A DNA stretch of 39,391 nt, from NCBI GenBank assembly GCA_000961585.1, contig LADN01000076.1, positions 1-39,391 on the forward strand. Direction: 5' to 3'. This stretch comes from Peptococcaceae bacterium BRH_c4a. GTDB lineage: Bacteria; Bacillota; Desulfotomaculia; Desulfotomaculales; Desulfocucumaceae. The translations under genes were made by a program, and so were the position numbers. Shown here piece after piece: positions 15,309-22,258 of this stretch (position 1 is its first letter; every line of letters begins with the position of its first letter). The notes under the pieces were generated by a model. It was not told the DNA's origin. It did not search any database and was given only the letters and a program-made list of their open reading frames with translations.

Positions 15309-16229
15309 ATGAAAATAAGCGGGAAAATAGCGGTCACAGCCAAGTTCGTTTTGATATTAACCGCTTTGGTTCTGGCCGGGTGCGCCGCCGGACAGCAAAT
15401 GATCAGTGAATCAAAGGGAGTTAATCAAACGGCCTCTCAAAGCACAACCCCACCCGGACCAGTTAACCAGTCAGCCAAAACAGATCGACCCGAGGTCAAA
15501 ACCCTCCCGGCGCCCAAGCCCGAGCTGGGTGTGCCGGCGGCCGAAGCAAAAACCGCAGATAATAAGGAGAAGGTTGTCTACCTCACCTTTGATGACGGCC
15601 CCAATTCACATTTTACCGGAAGGGTTCTGGATGTGCTGGCCAGGAAAAATGCCAAGGCCACATTCATGGTGGTGGGGAAAAATGTGATTTTGAATCCCGA
15701 CGTGATACGGCGCATAATTTCCGAGGGCCACGGCATTTCCAATCACAGCTTCAGCCATGATTACAATAAAATTTACGTATCACCGGAGGCCTTTATTGCC
15801 GACCTGGAGGAAAATAACGTTGTGCTGGCGCCGTATACGGGAAAGCCGGTAATGGTTTTCAGGGCTCCCGGAGGACCCCAAAAACTAAGCCCGGCCCTGA
15901 GGAATAAGCTCCACAGGGGCGGCTACACCTCCGTTGGCTGGAATATCGCCTCGGCCGACAGCGACCCCAATGGAATTACCCGGAAGCAGTTGTATGACAA
16001 TATTGTCAACGGTCTGGAGATTGTTGAAAGTATGAACCGCACACCCATCGTGCTGATGCACGACGGTACCCAGTTGACCACCACCGAGGCCCGGCCCGGC
16101 TCAGCCACGGCAGCATACATTCAGAGCAGGGAGGCTGTGGTGGCGGCTTTGCCCTCGGTTATCGATCATTTCAAGGCAAAGGGTTACTCCTTTGGGGTGG
16201 TGGATCAGCATACTCCTCCGGCATGGTAA
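15309..16229 (+). CDS. Polysaccharide deacetylase (NodB) lipoprotein
   Basis: 306 residues. A signal peptide ends in lipobox VLAGC, so the protein should be lipid-anchored on the outer face of the membrane. A low-complexity Pro/Lys linker (about 27-85) leads to the carbohydrate esterase 4 domain. Its metal site is intact: TFDDGPN (motif 1) and SNHSFSHD (the H-x3-H motif 2), followed by FRAPGG and the late LMHDG. The expected role is deacetylation of peptidoglycan or another N-acetylated glycan. It is monocistronic, divergent from ldh, and followed directly by repeat copy B. Confidence 0.92.
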   Translation: MKISGKIAVTAKFVLILTALVLAGCAAGQQMISESKGVNQTASQSTTPPGPVNQSAKTDRPEVKTLPAPKPELGVPAAEAKTADNKEKVVYLTFDDGPNSHFTGRVLDVLARKNAKATFMVVGKNVILNPDVIRRIISEGHGISNHSFSHDYNKIYVSPEAFIADLEENNVVLAPYTGKPVMVFRAPGGPQKLSPALRNKLHRGGYTSVGWNIASADSDPNGITRKQLYDNIVNGLEIVESMNRTPIVLMHDGTQLTTTEARPGSATAAYIQSREAVVAALPSVIDHFKAKGYSFGVVDQHTPPAW

Positions 16230-16660
16230 AAAACGCCCTGACGGGCGTTGCCGGCTTGCAGACGGCGGAAGCCAGAATTCAGAATCCAGAATCCAGAATG
16301 GTGACAGCCTGCCTTAAAAGCGACCCTCAAGCGACATGCAGTGAGGGGGGTCCGTGCGGAATGTGCCGGAGGCTGCTACTGTCTCTTAACGACCGAACCT
16401 ACGGAATGCCGAGCCGGCTGCAGGACGCAGCCGGAAGCCGGAATCGACGCAAGGATGCGGCGTTGGAGGCGGTCGGCATTCCGTTGGCGACCGAGTCTAG
16501 AGACAGTTGCAGCAGGAGGTTATGCAGGCCGGACTTAAATCGCTCCGCCTACCCATTAGCGACCATGCAGCGACCCTCAAGCGACCCCGGAGGAACTAGC
16601 GCCGATAAGGATTTAGCGATTTAGCGCTTTAATGCTTTAATATGGCATATACTTTCCTTA
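16226..16660. repeat. Structured dispersed repeat, copy B
   Basis: About 435 bases homologous to copy C (25080-25572). It starts with the ACGCCC-TGAC-GGGCGT hairpin, then a 7-nt-period CAGAATC tract (16273-16300), the CCCTCA...TGAGGG hairpin, and long pairing arms. ACTGTCTCT (16378-16386) pairs with AGAGACAGT (16499-16507), and ACGGAATGCCGA (16401-16412) with TCGGCATTCCGT (16473-16484). Between them lies a variable apex. It ends in GCATATACTTTCCTT. An open frame across it (16223-16624) is not a gene. Confidence 0.85.
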
Positions 16661-16689
16661 ACGGTAAAATAGCCGCCCTGTCGGGCGGG

Positions 16690-16763
16690 CTGGAATTCAG
16701 AATCTGAGTTCTGAGTTCTATGTTCTCATAGCTGAGAGCTGACGGCTGATTGCTGACAGCTAT
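16690..16763. repeat. Degenerate tandem repeat with exact 7-nt period
   Basis: CTGA, or a one-step variant, recurs at 16704, 16711, 16718, 16725, 16732, 16739, 16746, 16753 and 16760, nine times at exactly 7-nt spacing, while the other three bases drift. The same type of repeat is found in the apexes of the structured repeats. It lies between the deacetylase and the rimI group, 30 nt beyond copy B. Confidence 0.85.
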
Positions 16764-16805
16764 TTTACATAAAGTTACCGGGTTGTACCAACCCGATGTT
16801 TAGGC

Positions 16806-16955
16806 TCACCCACCGCCGCCGCCGCTGGCAATAAGCCCGGCCAGTCCGGCCCCGACGGATAACATGGCCCATCCGGCGGGCAGGTTGGCGGTAACGCCGA
16901 ATATTATAAGTCCAAAGCCCGCCAGCTTTAAAAGAATTTTTATATTTTTACTCAA
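16806..16955 (-). CDS. Small membrane protein with poly-Gly tail
   Basis: About 49 residues from TTG at 16955 (9 nt after GGGAGG). An in-frame ATG at 16991 would add 12 residues but has a weak ribosome site. It has two hydrophobic segments (ILLKLAGFGLIIFGV and WAMLSVGAGLAGLIA) and ends in five Gly. It follows the rimI gene by about 50 nt on the same strand, with a 15-bp palindrome AATAACA-C-TGTTATT between. Function unknown. Confidence 0.5.
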   Translation of the reverse strand: MSKNIKILLKLAGFGLIIFGVTANLPAGWAMLSVGAGLAGLIASGGGGG

Positions 16956-17005
16956 AGTTAGCTTCCTCCCGAATAACAGTGTTATTATCATTTTGTCATC
17001 TCTTT

Positions 17006-17506
17006 TTAATAATCTGTCCTCCTGAGGTTCAGCCACATGATAATGGCATCCTCTCCGTTATCAGAGTAATATTTCCGGCGGAAGCCCTTTTCCACAAAGC
17101 CCAGGGATTTATAAAGATCCCTGGCCGCCCCGTTGGAAATCCTGACCTCCAGGGTTAATCTATATGCCCCCAGCATTGCCGCCCTGCTGATCAGCTCCAC
17201 CATCAGCGCCCGCCCGTAACCGAACCCCCTGTGGTCGGGATGAACGGCCACATTGGTTATATGAGCCTCGTCCAGCACAATCCACAGGCCTGCGTAACCC
17301 ACCACCTTTTCTTCAGTGATGGCCACGGTATAAAAGGCAAACTCATTTTCGGTTACCTCAAACATAAATGCCCTGCGGGACCACGGCACAGTAAAACTCC
17401 TGTTTTCTATACCCAATACCTGATCCAGATGCTCCGGCAGCATTACCGAAAAAGTGGGCTTTAACCCTGACACCCGCCGTTCATTGTTTGTTGCCTCTGT
17501 TGCCAT
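17006..17506 (-). CDS. rimI: Ribosomal protein S18-alanine N-acetyltransferase RimI
   Basis: 166 residues, GNAT fold. The acetyl-CoA loop VAVHPDHRGFGYGRALM has the R/Q-x-x-G-x-G/A signature, followed by LEVRISNGAARDLYKSLGF and the C-terminal YYSDNGEDAIIM typical of RimI. It acetylates the N-terminal Ala of S18. It overlaps the end of tsaB by 46 nt, the usual tsaE-tsaB-rimI order of Firmicutes. ATG at 17506. Confidence 0.92.
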   Translation of the reverse strand: MATEATNNERRVSGLKPTFSVMLPEHLDQVLGIENRSFTVPWSRRAFMFEVTENEFAFYTVAITEEKVVGYAGLWIVLDEAHITNVAVHPDHRGFGYGRALMVELISRAAMLGAYRLTLEVRISNGAARDLYKSLGFVEKGFRRKYYSDNGEDAIIMWLNLRRTDY

Positions 17507-18189
17507 TTTACTTCCGCCTCCGACAGACGAACATAGTCTGGAAGGAGGGACAACGGGTCCACACCTTCACCTCTGTCCAGCTTAATCCAGCCGATCCCGG
17601 CCACTGACGCCCCCCGGGGTAGAAACATCATCCCGGGAGCAAAAGAAGCTCTTTCCCCCAATAAATCCGATAACCTGTCCCGGTATTCAGTAACCCCGTC
17701 TCCCAGGAAGGTAACCGACCTGTCCCCCCACTGCGAAAGCAGCGAGGCAAGATCCTCGGGCTTTAGTGCCACCGGTCCGGTGAGATTGTTCATCTTTGTG
17801 CCGGAGCCGTCGTAAACCGAGGTGTAAACTTCATTTTTCCTGGCGTTAAGCACCGGGCAGACAAGATTGACCAAGCCTGTGAGGGGATATGCCAGCGCAT
17901 CCAGGGTACTGACACCCACCACCGGCACCCCCCAAATCTGGGCCAGGGTTTTGGCTGTGCTCATGCCTATCCTCAGCCCGGTAAAAGACCCGGGCCCAGA
18001 AGATACCGCTATCCCTTCAACATCGGCCGGGCCAATACCGGCCTCCTCTATTACCGCCTTAATCATGGGCAGCAGGTGACCCGAATGTGTCTTCCTGTTA
18101 TTGATCATTCTCTCGGCCAGCACCCTGTCCTTATTTACTACCGCCACCCCGGCCACCGGAGTGGCTGATTCAACTCCCAGCACATACAT
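17461..18189 (-). CDS. tsaB: tRNA t6A biosynthesis protein TsaB (YeaZ)
   Basis: 242 residues. The N-terminal ASKHA-fold strands (VLGVESATPVAGVAVV), the GSFTGLRIGMSTAK motif and the SHSG-like KTHSGHLLP segment are all as in TsaB. It partners with TsaD and TsaE in forming N6-threonylcarbamoyl-adenosine on ANN-decoding tRNAs. It overlaps tsaE by 20 nt and rimI by 46 nt. No tsaD is present in the window. Confidence 0.93.
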   Translation of the reverse strand: MYVLGVESATPVAGVAVVNKDRVLAERMINNRKTHSGHLLPMIKAVIEEAGIGPADVEGIAVSSGPGSFTGLRIGMSTAKTLAQIWGVPVVGVSTLDALAYPLTGLVNLVCPVLNARKNEVYTSVYDGSGTKMNNLTGPVALKPEDLASLLSQWGDRSVTFLGDGVTEYRDRLSDLLGERASFAPGMMFLPRGASVAGIGWIKLDRGEGVDPLSLLPDYVRLSEAEVKWQQRQQTMNGGCQG

Positions 18190-18643
18190 GCCGATTCAAC
18201 TCCTCAACCAGCCGGCGATACCTTTCCCCCCGGGGAACAAAAGATATCTCCCTGCTGTCATCCCCTGTCTGTAAAATGTTTATTTCCAGCCGGTCCTCCG
18301 GCAACAATTCGGCCACCACCCCGGCCCATTCCAGAAGGGTAACCCCCTGCCCGTAAAAATATTCCTCATACCCCAGATCGGCCATTTCATCCGGCCCTCC
18401 CAACCTGTATACATCCATGTGATAAAAAGGAATTCTCCCCGGGTGCTCATTGATAAGGGTAAAGGTGGGGCTGGCAACCCTGCCTGTAATACCCAGGCCA
18501 TTGGCCACACCCCTGGCAAAAACCGTTTTGCCCGCGCCCAAATCCCCGCTGAGACAGTATATATCACCGGGGGCAGCAATTGCGCCTAAAAACTCACCCA
18601 GAAGGAAGGTATGGTCCGGTGACTGACTCTCAACTGTTAGCAT
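18170..18643 (-). CDS. tsaE: tRNA t6A biosynthesis ATPase TsaE (YjeE)
   Basis: 157 residues from ATG at 18643, the normal length; the frame extends 17 codons up to a TTG. Walker A is SGDLGAGKTVFARG. FTLINEH and YHMDVYRL follow, as does LLEWAGVV, all standard for TsaE. It works as the ATPase of the TsaBDE complex. First gene of the tsaE-tsaB-rimI operon. Its leader holds a TATAAT and a GTTATAA/TTATAAC inverted repeat around 18693-18725. Confidence 0.92.
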   Translation of the reverse strand: MLTVESQSPDHTFLLGEFLGAIAAPGDIYCLSGDLGAGKTVFARGVANGLGITGRVASPTFTLINEHPGRIPFYHMDVYRLGGPDEMADLGYEEYFYGQGVTLLEWAGVVAELLPEDRLEINILQTGDDSREISFVPRGERYRRLVEELNRHVCAGS

Positions 18644-18716
18644 CTGCTTTTCAAGCCTTTCGCAAAGCGGTTCTTTATATAAATTATATTTCAAATCTAA
18701 CCCGTTATAACAAACA

Positions 18717-18776
18717 TTATAACACGGGCTGTCCTTTACTTGCCATTTTGACCCGAATGTCTTTTGACGAGCTCAC
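18717..18776 (-). CDS. Possible 19-codon small ORF with very strong ribosome site
   Basis: GTG at 18776 follows AGGAGGTGTTGATC. The 19-codon frame (begins MSSSKDIRVKM) ends in TAA at 18717, between moeB (stop 15 nt upstream) and tsaE. The near-ideal Shine-Dalgarno site is hard to explain otherwise. It could be a leader peptide, a small protein, or the stump of a lost gene. The remainder of the 18644-18791 gap shows only promoter-like AT-rich sequence. Confidence 0.35.
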   Translation of the reverse strand: MSSSKDIRVKMASKGQPVL

Positions 18777-18791
18777 GATCAACACCTCCTG

Positions 18792-19547
18792 TCAATCAGT
18801 ATTAATTGAACCACAGGAAGGACACAAAGGATCCCTTTCCAGGCGTACCTCACTGAAAGACGCCTCCAGGGCGTCATAAACCAAAAGCCGGCCCACCAGC
18901 GGCTCCCCCAGCCCTGCCAGATATTTCACGGCCTCACAGGCCTGAAGGGTACCAATTACCCCCGGAACCGTTCCCAGCACACCCAGGGATGAACAGTCAG
19001 GAACTCCCGGCTGGGGATCGTTTCGGTATAGGCAGCGAAAACAGGGTCCCTGTCCGGGCACAATAATCATAACCTGTCCGGCATAAGCCAGCACTCCGCC
19101 GTAGATAAAGGGCTTTCCCAGTCTGAGGCAGGCATCGTTCAGTATAAAACGGATACTAAAATTATCTGTGCAGTCCAGCACCAGATCATATTGCGAAATG
19201 AGGGAGGTGGCGTTTTCACCGGTAAGGCGCTCAAGATACGTCTCAATTCTGAGGTCTGGGTCCAAGTGTATTAATTTATCCCTGCCGGATTGTACCTTTG
19301 GCCTCCCCACATCCGGGGTGCCGTGCAGTATCTGCCTCTGGAGGTTGGATACATCCACCAGGTCACCATCTATAATACCTATCCTGCCCACCCCTGCGGC
19401 GGCAAGATAATATGCCGCCGGAGAGCCAAGACCCCCCGCCCCGGCCAGCAGCACACTTGAATTCAGCAGCTTTTCCTGTCCTTCCGGCCCAAAACCGGAC
19501 AGGCTTATGTTACGTCCATACCGGGCCAGCTGTTCATCGTTAAGCAC
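18792..19547 (-). CDS. moeB: Molybdopterin-synthase adenylyltransferase-like E1 protein (MoeB/ThiF family)
   Basis: 251 residues. The ATP site GAGGLGSPAAYYL is near residue 37, followed by the Arg finger LQRQILH and the Asp of DCTDNFSIRF. Two zinc-binding Cys pairs are present, CFRCLY and CPSC near the C-terminus. The enzyme adenylates the C-terminal Gly-Gly of a MoaD/ThiS-type sulfur carrier. Given MoaD, MoaA and MoaC in the same operon, MoeB function is more likely than ThiF. GTG start at 19547 after GGCGGGATGA. It is separated from the MOSC gene by a 7-nt-period repeat tract. Confidence 0.88.
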   Translation of the reverse strand: MLNDEQLARYGRNISLSGFGPEGQEKLLNSSVLLAGAGGLGSPAAYYLAAAGVGRIGIIDGDLVDVSNLQRQILHGTPDVGRPKVQSGRDKLIHLDPDLRIETYLERLTGENATSLISQYDLVLDCTDNFSIRFILNDACLRLGKPFIYGGVLAYAGQVMIIVPGQGPCFRCLYRNDPQPGVPDCSSLGVLGTVPGVIGTLQACEAVKYLAGLGEPLVGRLLVYDALEASFSEVRLERDPLCPSCGSINTD

Positions 19548-19570
19548 TCATCCCGCCCCCAATACTCCTA

Positions 19571-19603
19571 TTCTGGATTCTGGCTTCTGAATTCTGGATT
19601 CCG
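19571..19603. repeat. Short tract of 7-nt-period degenerate repeats inside the moa operon
   Basis: TTCTG starts at 19571, 19578, 19585 and 19592, then TTCCG at 19599, each exactly 7 nt apart, between the MOSC gene and moeB. It is the same class as the CAGAATC tract (16273) on the opposite strand (CAGAA = TTCTG complement). Confidence 0.8.
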
Positions 19604-19614
19604 ACGGAAAAGAA

Positions 19615-20052
19615 TTACAGTTTTAGTATCTTTATTTCCTGCCCCACCTTCACCGGACCGCCCTTCAGCACCCTGACAAAAATCCCTTCCCGGGGCATCA
19701 CACAGTCACCGGCCTGGTAATATATGGCGCAGCGATTATGACACTCTTTGCCTATCTGGGTCACTTCCGCCAGAGCGTCAGGGCCTATACTTATCCTGGT
19801 GCCCACCGGAAGGCTTACCAGGTCTATTCCCTCGGTGGTGATATTTTCTGCAAAGTCACCGGGCCCCACATCCAAGCCCATATCTGTCATTTTACCAATG
19901 CTTTCATTGGCCAGAAGACTGACCTGTCGGTGCCAGGCCCCGGTGTGGGCGTCCCCCTCCAGCCCGTGTTCCTCCACCAGTATGCCCTCTCCAACATTCT
20001 TTTTGCGCATGCCCTTTTTGGGGCTGGTGCATACGGCAATTATCTTTCCCAC
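19615..20052 (-). CDS. MOSC-domain protein
   Basis: 145 residues covering a single MOSC domain: VEEHGLEGDAHTGAWHRQVSLL, then GDFAENITTEGID and the conserved Cys stretch ECHNRCAIYYQAGDCVMPREG. Such stand-alone MOSC proteins are thought to carry or transfer sulfur for molybdenum/tungsten cofactor maturation. GTG start at 20052 after GAGGGGGAA. It overlaps the end of moaC by 13 nt and therefore belongs to the same operon. Confidence 0.88.
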   Translation of the reverse strand: MGKIIAVCTSPKKGMRKKNVGEGILVEEHGLEGDAHTGAWHRQVSLLANESIGKMTDMGLDVGPGDFAENITTEGIDLVSLPVGTRISIGPDALAEVTQIGKECHNRCAIYYQAGDCVMPREGIFVRVLKGGPVKVGQEIKILKL

Positions 20053-20540
20053 TGATCTTCCCCCTCTCTCCGGTATGTTCCGCTTTTCCCTCCGGATTTT
20101 TCCACCAGTCTGATATTATTTATAACCATACCCCGGTCCACCGCCTTACACATATCGTAAATGGCAAGGGCAGCCACCCCGGCGGCGGTAAGTGCCTCCA
20201 TTTCAGCCCCGGTTTTGCCGGCGGTGCGCACCCTGGCCTCAATATGCACTGCATCAGGAGACTGCAGGCGGAAGTCCACGCCAACCCCGGTGAGGTTAAT
20301 GGGGTGAGCCATGGGAATAAGCCTCCCGGCCTCTTTGGCGGCCATTATTCCGGCCACCCTGGCAACACCCAGCACATCCCCCTTGGCAGTTCCGCCTGTC
20401 TCTATAATGCTGAAGGTTTCCGGCTTCATTATTATTTCGGCCCTGGCCACCGCTTCCCTCAGGGTAATGTCTTTTCCGCTTATATCCACCATGCGCGCCT
20501 TTCCCCGCTGATCAAAATGAGTTAATTCCCCTGTAGTCAA
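20040..20540 (-). CDS. moaC: Cyclic pyranopterin monophosphate synthase MoaC
   Basis: 166 residues, full length. MoaC motifs are present: MVDISGKDITLREA, KGDVLGVARVAGIMAAK, LIPMAHPINLTGV, GAEMEALTAAGVAALAIYDM and KAVDRGMVI. It converts the MoaA product to cyclic pyranopterin monophosphate. TTG start at 20540, 10 nt after GGAGG. Directly downstream of moaA (6-nt gap). Confidence 0.95.
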   Translation of the reverse strand: MTTGELTHFDQRGKARMVDISGKDITLREAVARAEIIMKPETFSIIETGGTAKGDVLGVARVAGIMAAKEAGRLIPMAHPINLTGVGVDFRLQSPDAVHIEARVRTAGKTGAEMEALTAAGVAALAIYDMCKAVDRGMVINNIRLVEKSGGKSGTYRREGEDQWER

Positions 20541-20546
20541 AAATTA

Positions 20547-21533
20547 TCAACCTCCGATTTGAGACATTATCCTCTTATCATCCTGCCAGCCTTCATTTAT
20601 ACAATGCCTGTCAGGTTTTCTTCTGACGGCCTGTCTGAAAACATCGCCCAGTTCTGTTTCCGATGCCCCCCGGCGCAGCAGACCCTTTATGTCAATTTCC
20701 CACCCACTGTACAGGCACGGTCGGATCATCCCCTCTGCGGTAAGCCTGAGCCGGTTGCAGGTTTTACAGAAATGGTCGCTCACCGGGCTGATGAATCCAA
20801 TGGTTCCCGGTGCGCCGGCCAGCCTGTAGTACCTGGCGGGGCCGTTGCCGGCCGGCCGGTGGGCGCTTTCCAGCCCCCCCAGCCCCAGCTCAATTATATC
20901 CTTGATCTGGGAAACCGGAACGTGCCTGTCCCCGGCCCAGTTATTTGAGGTACCCACCGGCATCAGCTCGATAAATCTCACATGCAGGGGATACTTAACC
21001 GTCAGGGCGGCCAGTTGGCCTATCTCATGATCATTATACCCTCTCATAACCACCGTGTTTATTTTCACCGGGCTGAAGCCCAACTCCAGAGCGGTTTCAA
21101 TCCCCCTCCACACCTGCCGCAGATCCCCGTTCCTGGTAAGATGCCTGAAGAGGTCCGGGTCCAGAGTATCCAGACTGATATTAACCCTTTGCAGTCCGGC
21201 TTCCTTTAAATCTCTTCCCATGGCAGACAGCAATACCCCATTGGTGGTCAGGGCTATATCGTCAATGCCGGCAATATCATTGATGGCCGCCACCAAATCC
21301 ACAAGCCCCTTACGGACCAGCGGCTCACCGCCAGTCAGCCGTATTTTCCTGATGCCTGCCTGGGAGGAGGCGGCTGCGATTATTCTGGCCAACTCCTCAT
21401 TTCTGAGAATATCATCACGGGGTAAAACTTTTTCAATTCCCCCGGCCGGCATGCAGTAAATGCATCTCAGGTTACAGCGGTCTGTTACCGACACCCTTAA
21501 GTAGTTAATTTCCCTGAGATAGTTATCTATCAA
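20547..21533 (-). CDS. moaA: GTP 3',8-cyclase MoaA
   Basis: 328 residues, radical SAM. The N-terminal cluster ligands are Cys20, Cys24 and Cys27 (CNLRCIYC); the C-terminal cluster is CKTCNRLRLTAEGMIRPC. The required Gly-Gly at the extreme C-terminus is also present (SQIGG). It starts molybdo/tungstopterin synthesis from GTP. TTG start at 21533, 9 nt after AAGGAG. Confidence 0.96.
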   Translation of the reverse strand: MIDNYLREINYLRVSVTDRCNLRCIYCMPAGGIEKVLPRDDILRNEELARIIAAASSQAGIRKIRLTGGEPLVRKGLVDLVAAINDIAGIDDIALTTNGVLLSAMGRDLKEAGLQRVNISLDTLDPDLFRHLTRNGDLRQVWRGIETALELGFSPVKINTVVMRGYNDHEIGQLAALTVKYPLHVRFIELMPVGTSNNWAGDRHVPVSQIKDIIELGLGGLESAHRPAGNGPARYYRLAGAPGTIGFISPVSDHFCKTCNRLRLTAEGMIRPCLYSGWEIDIKGLLRRGASETELGDVFRQAVRRKPDRHCINEGWQDDKRIMSQIGG

Positions 21534-21615
21534 TTTAAGTAACTCCTTCCGTGCGGCGTTACAAAAAGCCTATATGTTTATGTTAACATAACGGCGGCAA
21601 AAAATATCAAGAGAG

Positions 21616-21954
21616 TCACAATTTTTTATACCAATTACTAACCGATTGTTCGGTCTGATCCCTAAGCTGCCTGAATCTTTCCAATAGCTGCCTGGCCTCT
21701 CCGGTAAGTGTGGATCCGCCGCCCGCGTCTCCTCCCACCGTGGCGGTTACCAGCCGGATGCCCCATCTTTTCTCTGCCACCCTTATTTTCCCCCACGCCG
21801 ACCTGTAAGACATACCCATCCCGGAAGCAGCTCCGGAAATTGATCCGGATTTGTCTATGCCCACAAGGAGATCGTAAAGGCCTTCACCAAACACTGATCC
21901 GCCCTTTTCAAACCAAACCTTGAAGGCTGGCTGGAATCCGGAATTGATAACCAT
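21616..21954 (-). CDS. ModE-like winged-helix regulator without a molybdate-binding domain
   Basis: 112 residues matching only the N-terminal HTH of ModE: GIDKSGSISGAASGMGMSYRSAWGKI is split around residues 32-57, then GGSTLTGEARQLLERF. The TOBE/molybdate domain of E. coli ModE is absent, so metal sensing, if any, must come from elsewhere. It starts 2 nt after moaD ends, with GGAGGTGGCTGAAA before ATG. A link to control of the pterin/AOR operon by Mo or W availability is inferred. Confidence 0.88.
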   Translation of the reverse strand: MVINSGFQPAFKVWFEKGGSVFGEGLYDLLVGIDKSGSISGAASGMGMSYRSAWGKIRVAEKRWGIRLVTATVGGDAGGGSTLTGEARQLLERFRQLRDQTEQSVSNWYKKL

Positions 21955-21956
21955 TT

Positions 21957-22196
21957 TCAGCCACCTCCCACCGGAGGGAAGAATGATACCCGGTCCCCCG
22001 GCTTAAGAGTATCTTCCTTTTTGGCGTGAACGCCGTTGATAAGTACGGCAAAAACCAGCTCTTCGGAAATATTCAGAATCCGCAAAAGATCATGCACAGA
22101 GGATCCGTCGGGAGCATCAACTTCCACCGGCTGGCCGTACCTGGCCCCGGGGATTTGCTTCTCCAATCCCGCAAAGACCCTTACTTCCAGAATCAT
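21957..22196 (-). CDS. moaD: MoaD/ThiS-family sulfur carrier
   Basis: 79 residues, ubiquitin-like beta-grasp: LEVRVFAGLEKQI, SSVHDLLRIL, VFAVLINGVHAKKEDTLKPGD, and the terminal PPVGGG whose Gly-Gly is adenylated and thiocarboxylated. It supplies sulfur for the dithiolene of the pterin cofactor, with the MoeB-like protein of the same operon. The start follows GGAGGTGTTCAG. It lies 60 nt downstream of the aldehyde ferredoxin oxidoreductase gene, a genomic partner of tungsten enzymes. Confidence 0.9.
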   Translation of the reverse strand: MILEVRVFAGLEKQIPGARYGQPVEVDAPDGSSVHDLLRILNISEELVFAVLINGVHAKKEDTLKPGDRVSFFPPVGGG

Positions 22197-22258
22197 CTGA
22201 ACACCTCCGGCATTACTATTTTCCGGCGGGTAAATTTACACCCGCCGGAAATGTTATT

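Noticed and set aside
16223-16624. 133-codon ORF
   Set aside because: It lies wholly in structured repeat copy B and has no ribosome site or protein-like composition.
16226-16660. Group II intron
   Set aside because: No recognisable domain V or intron-encoded reverse transcriptase; the element lacks a coding core.
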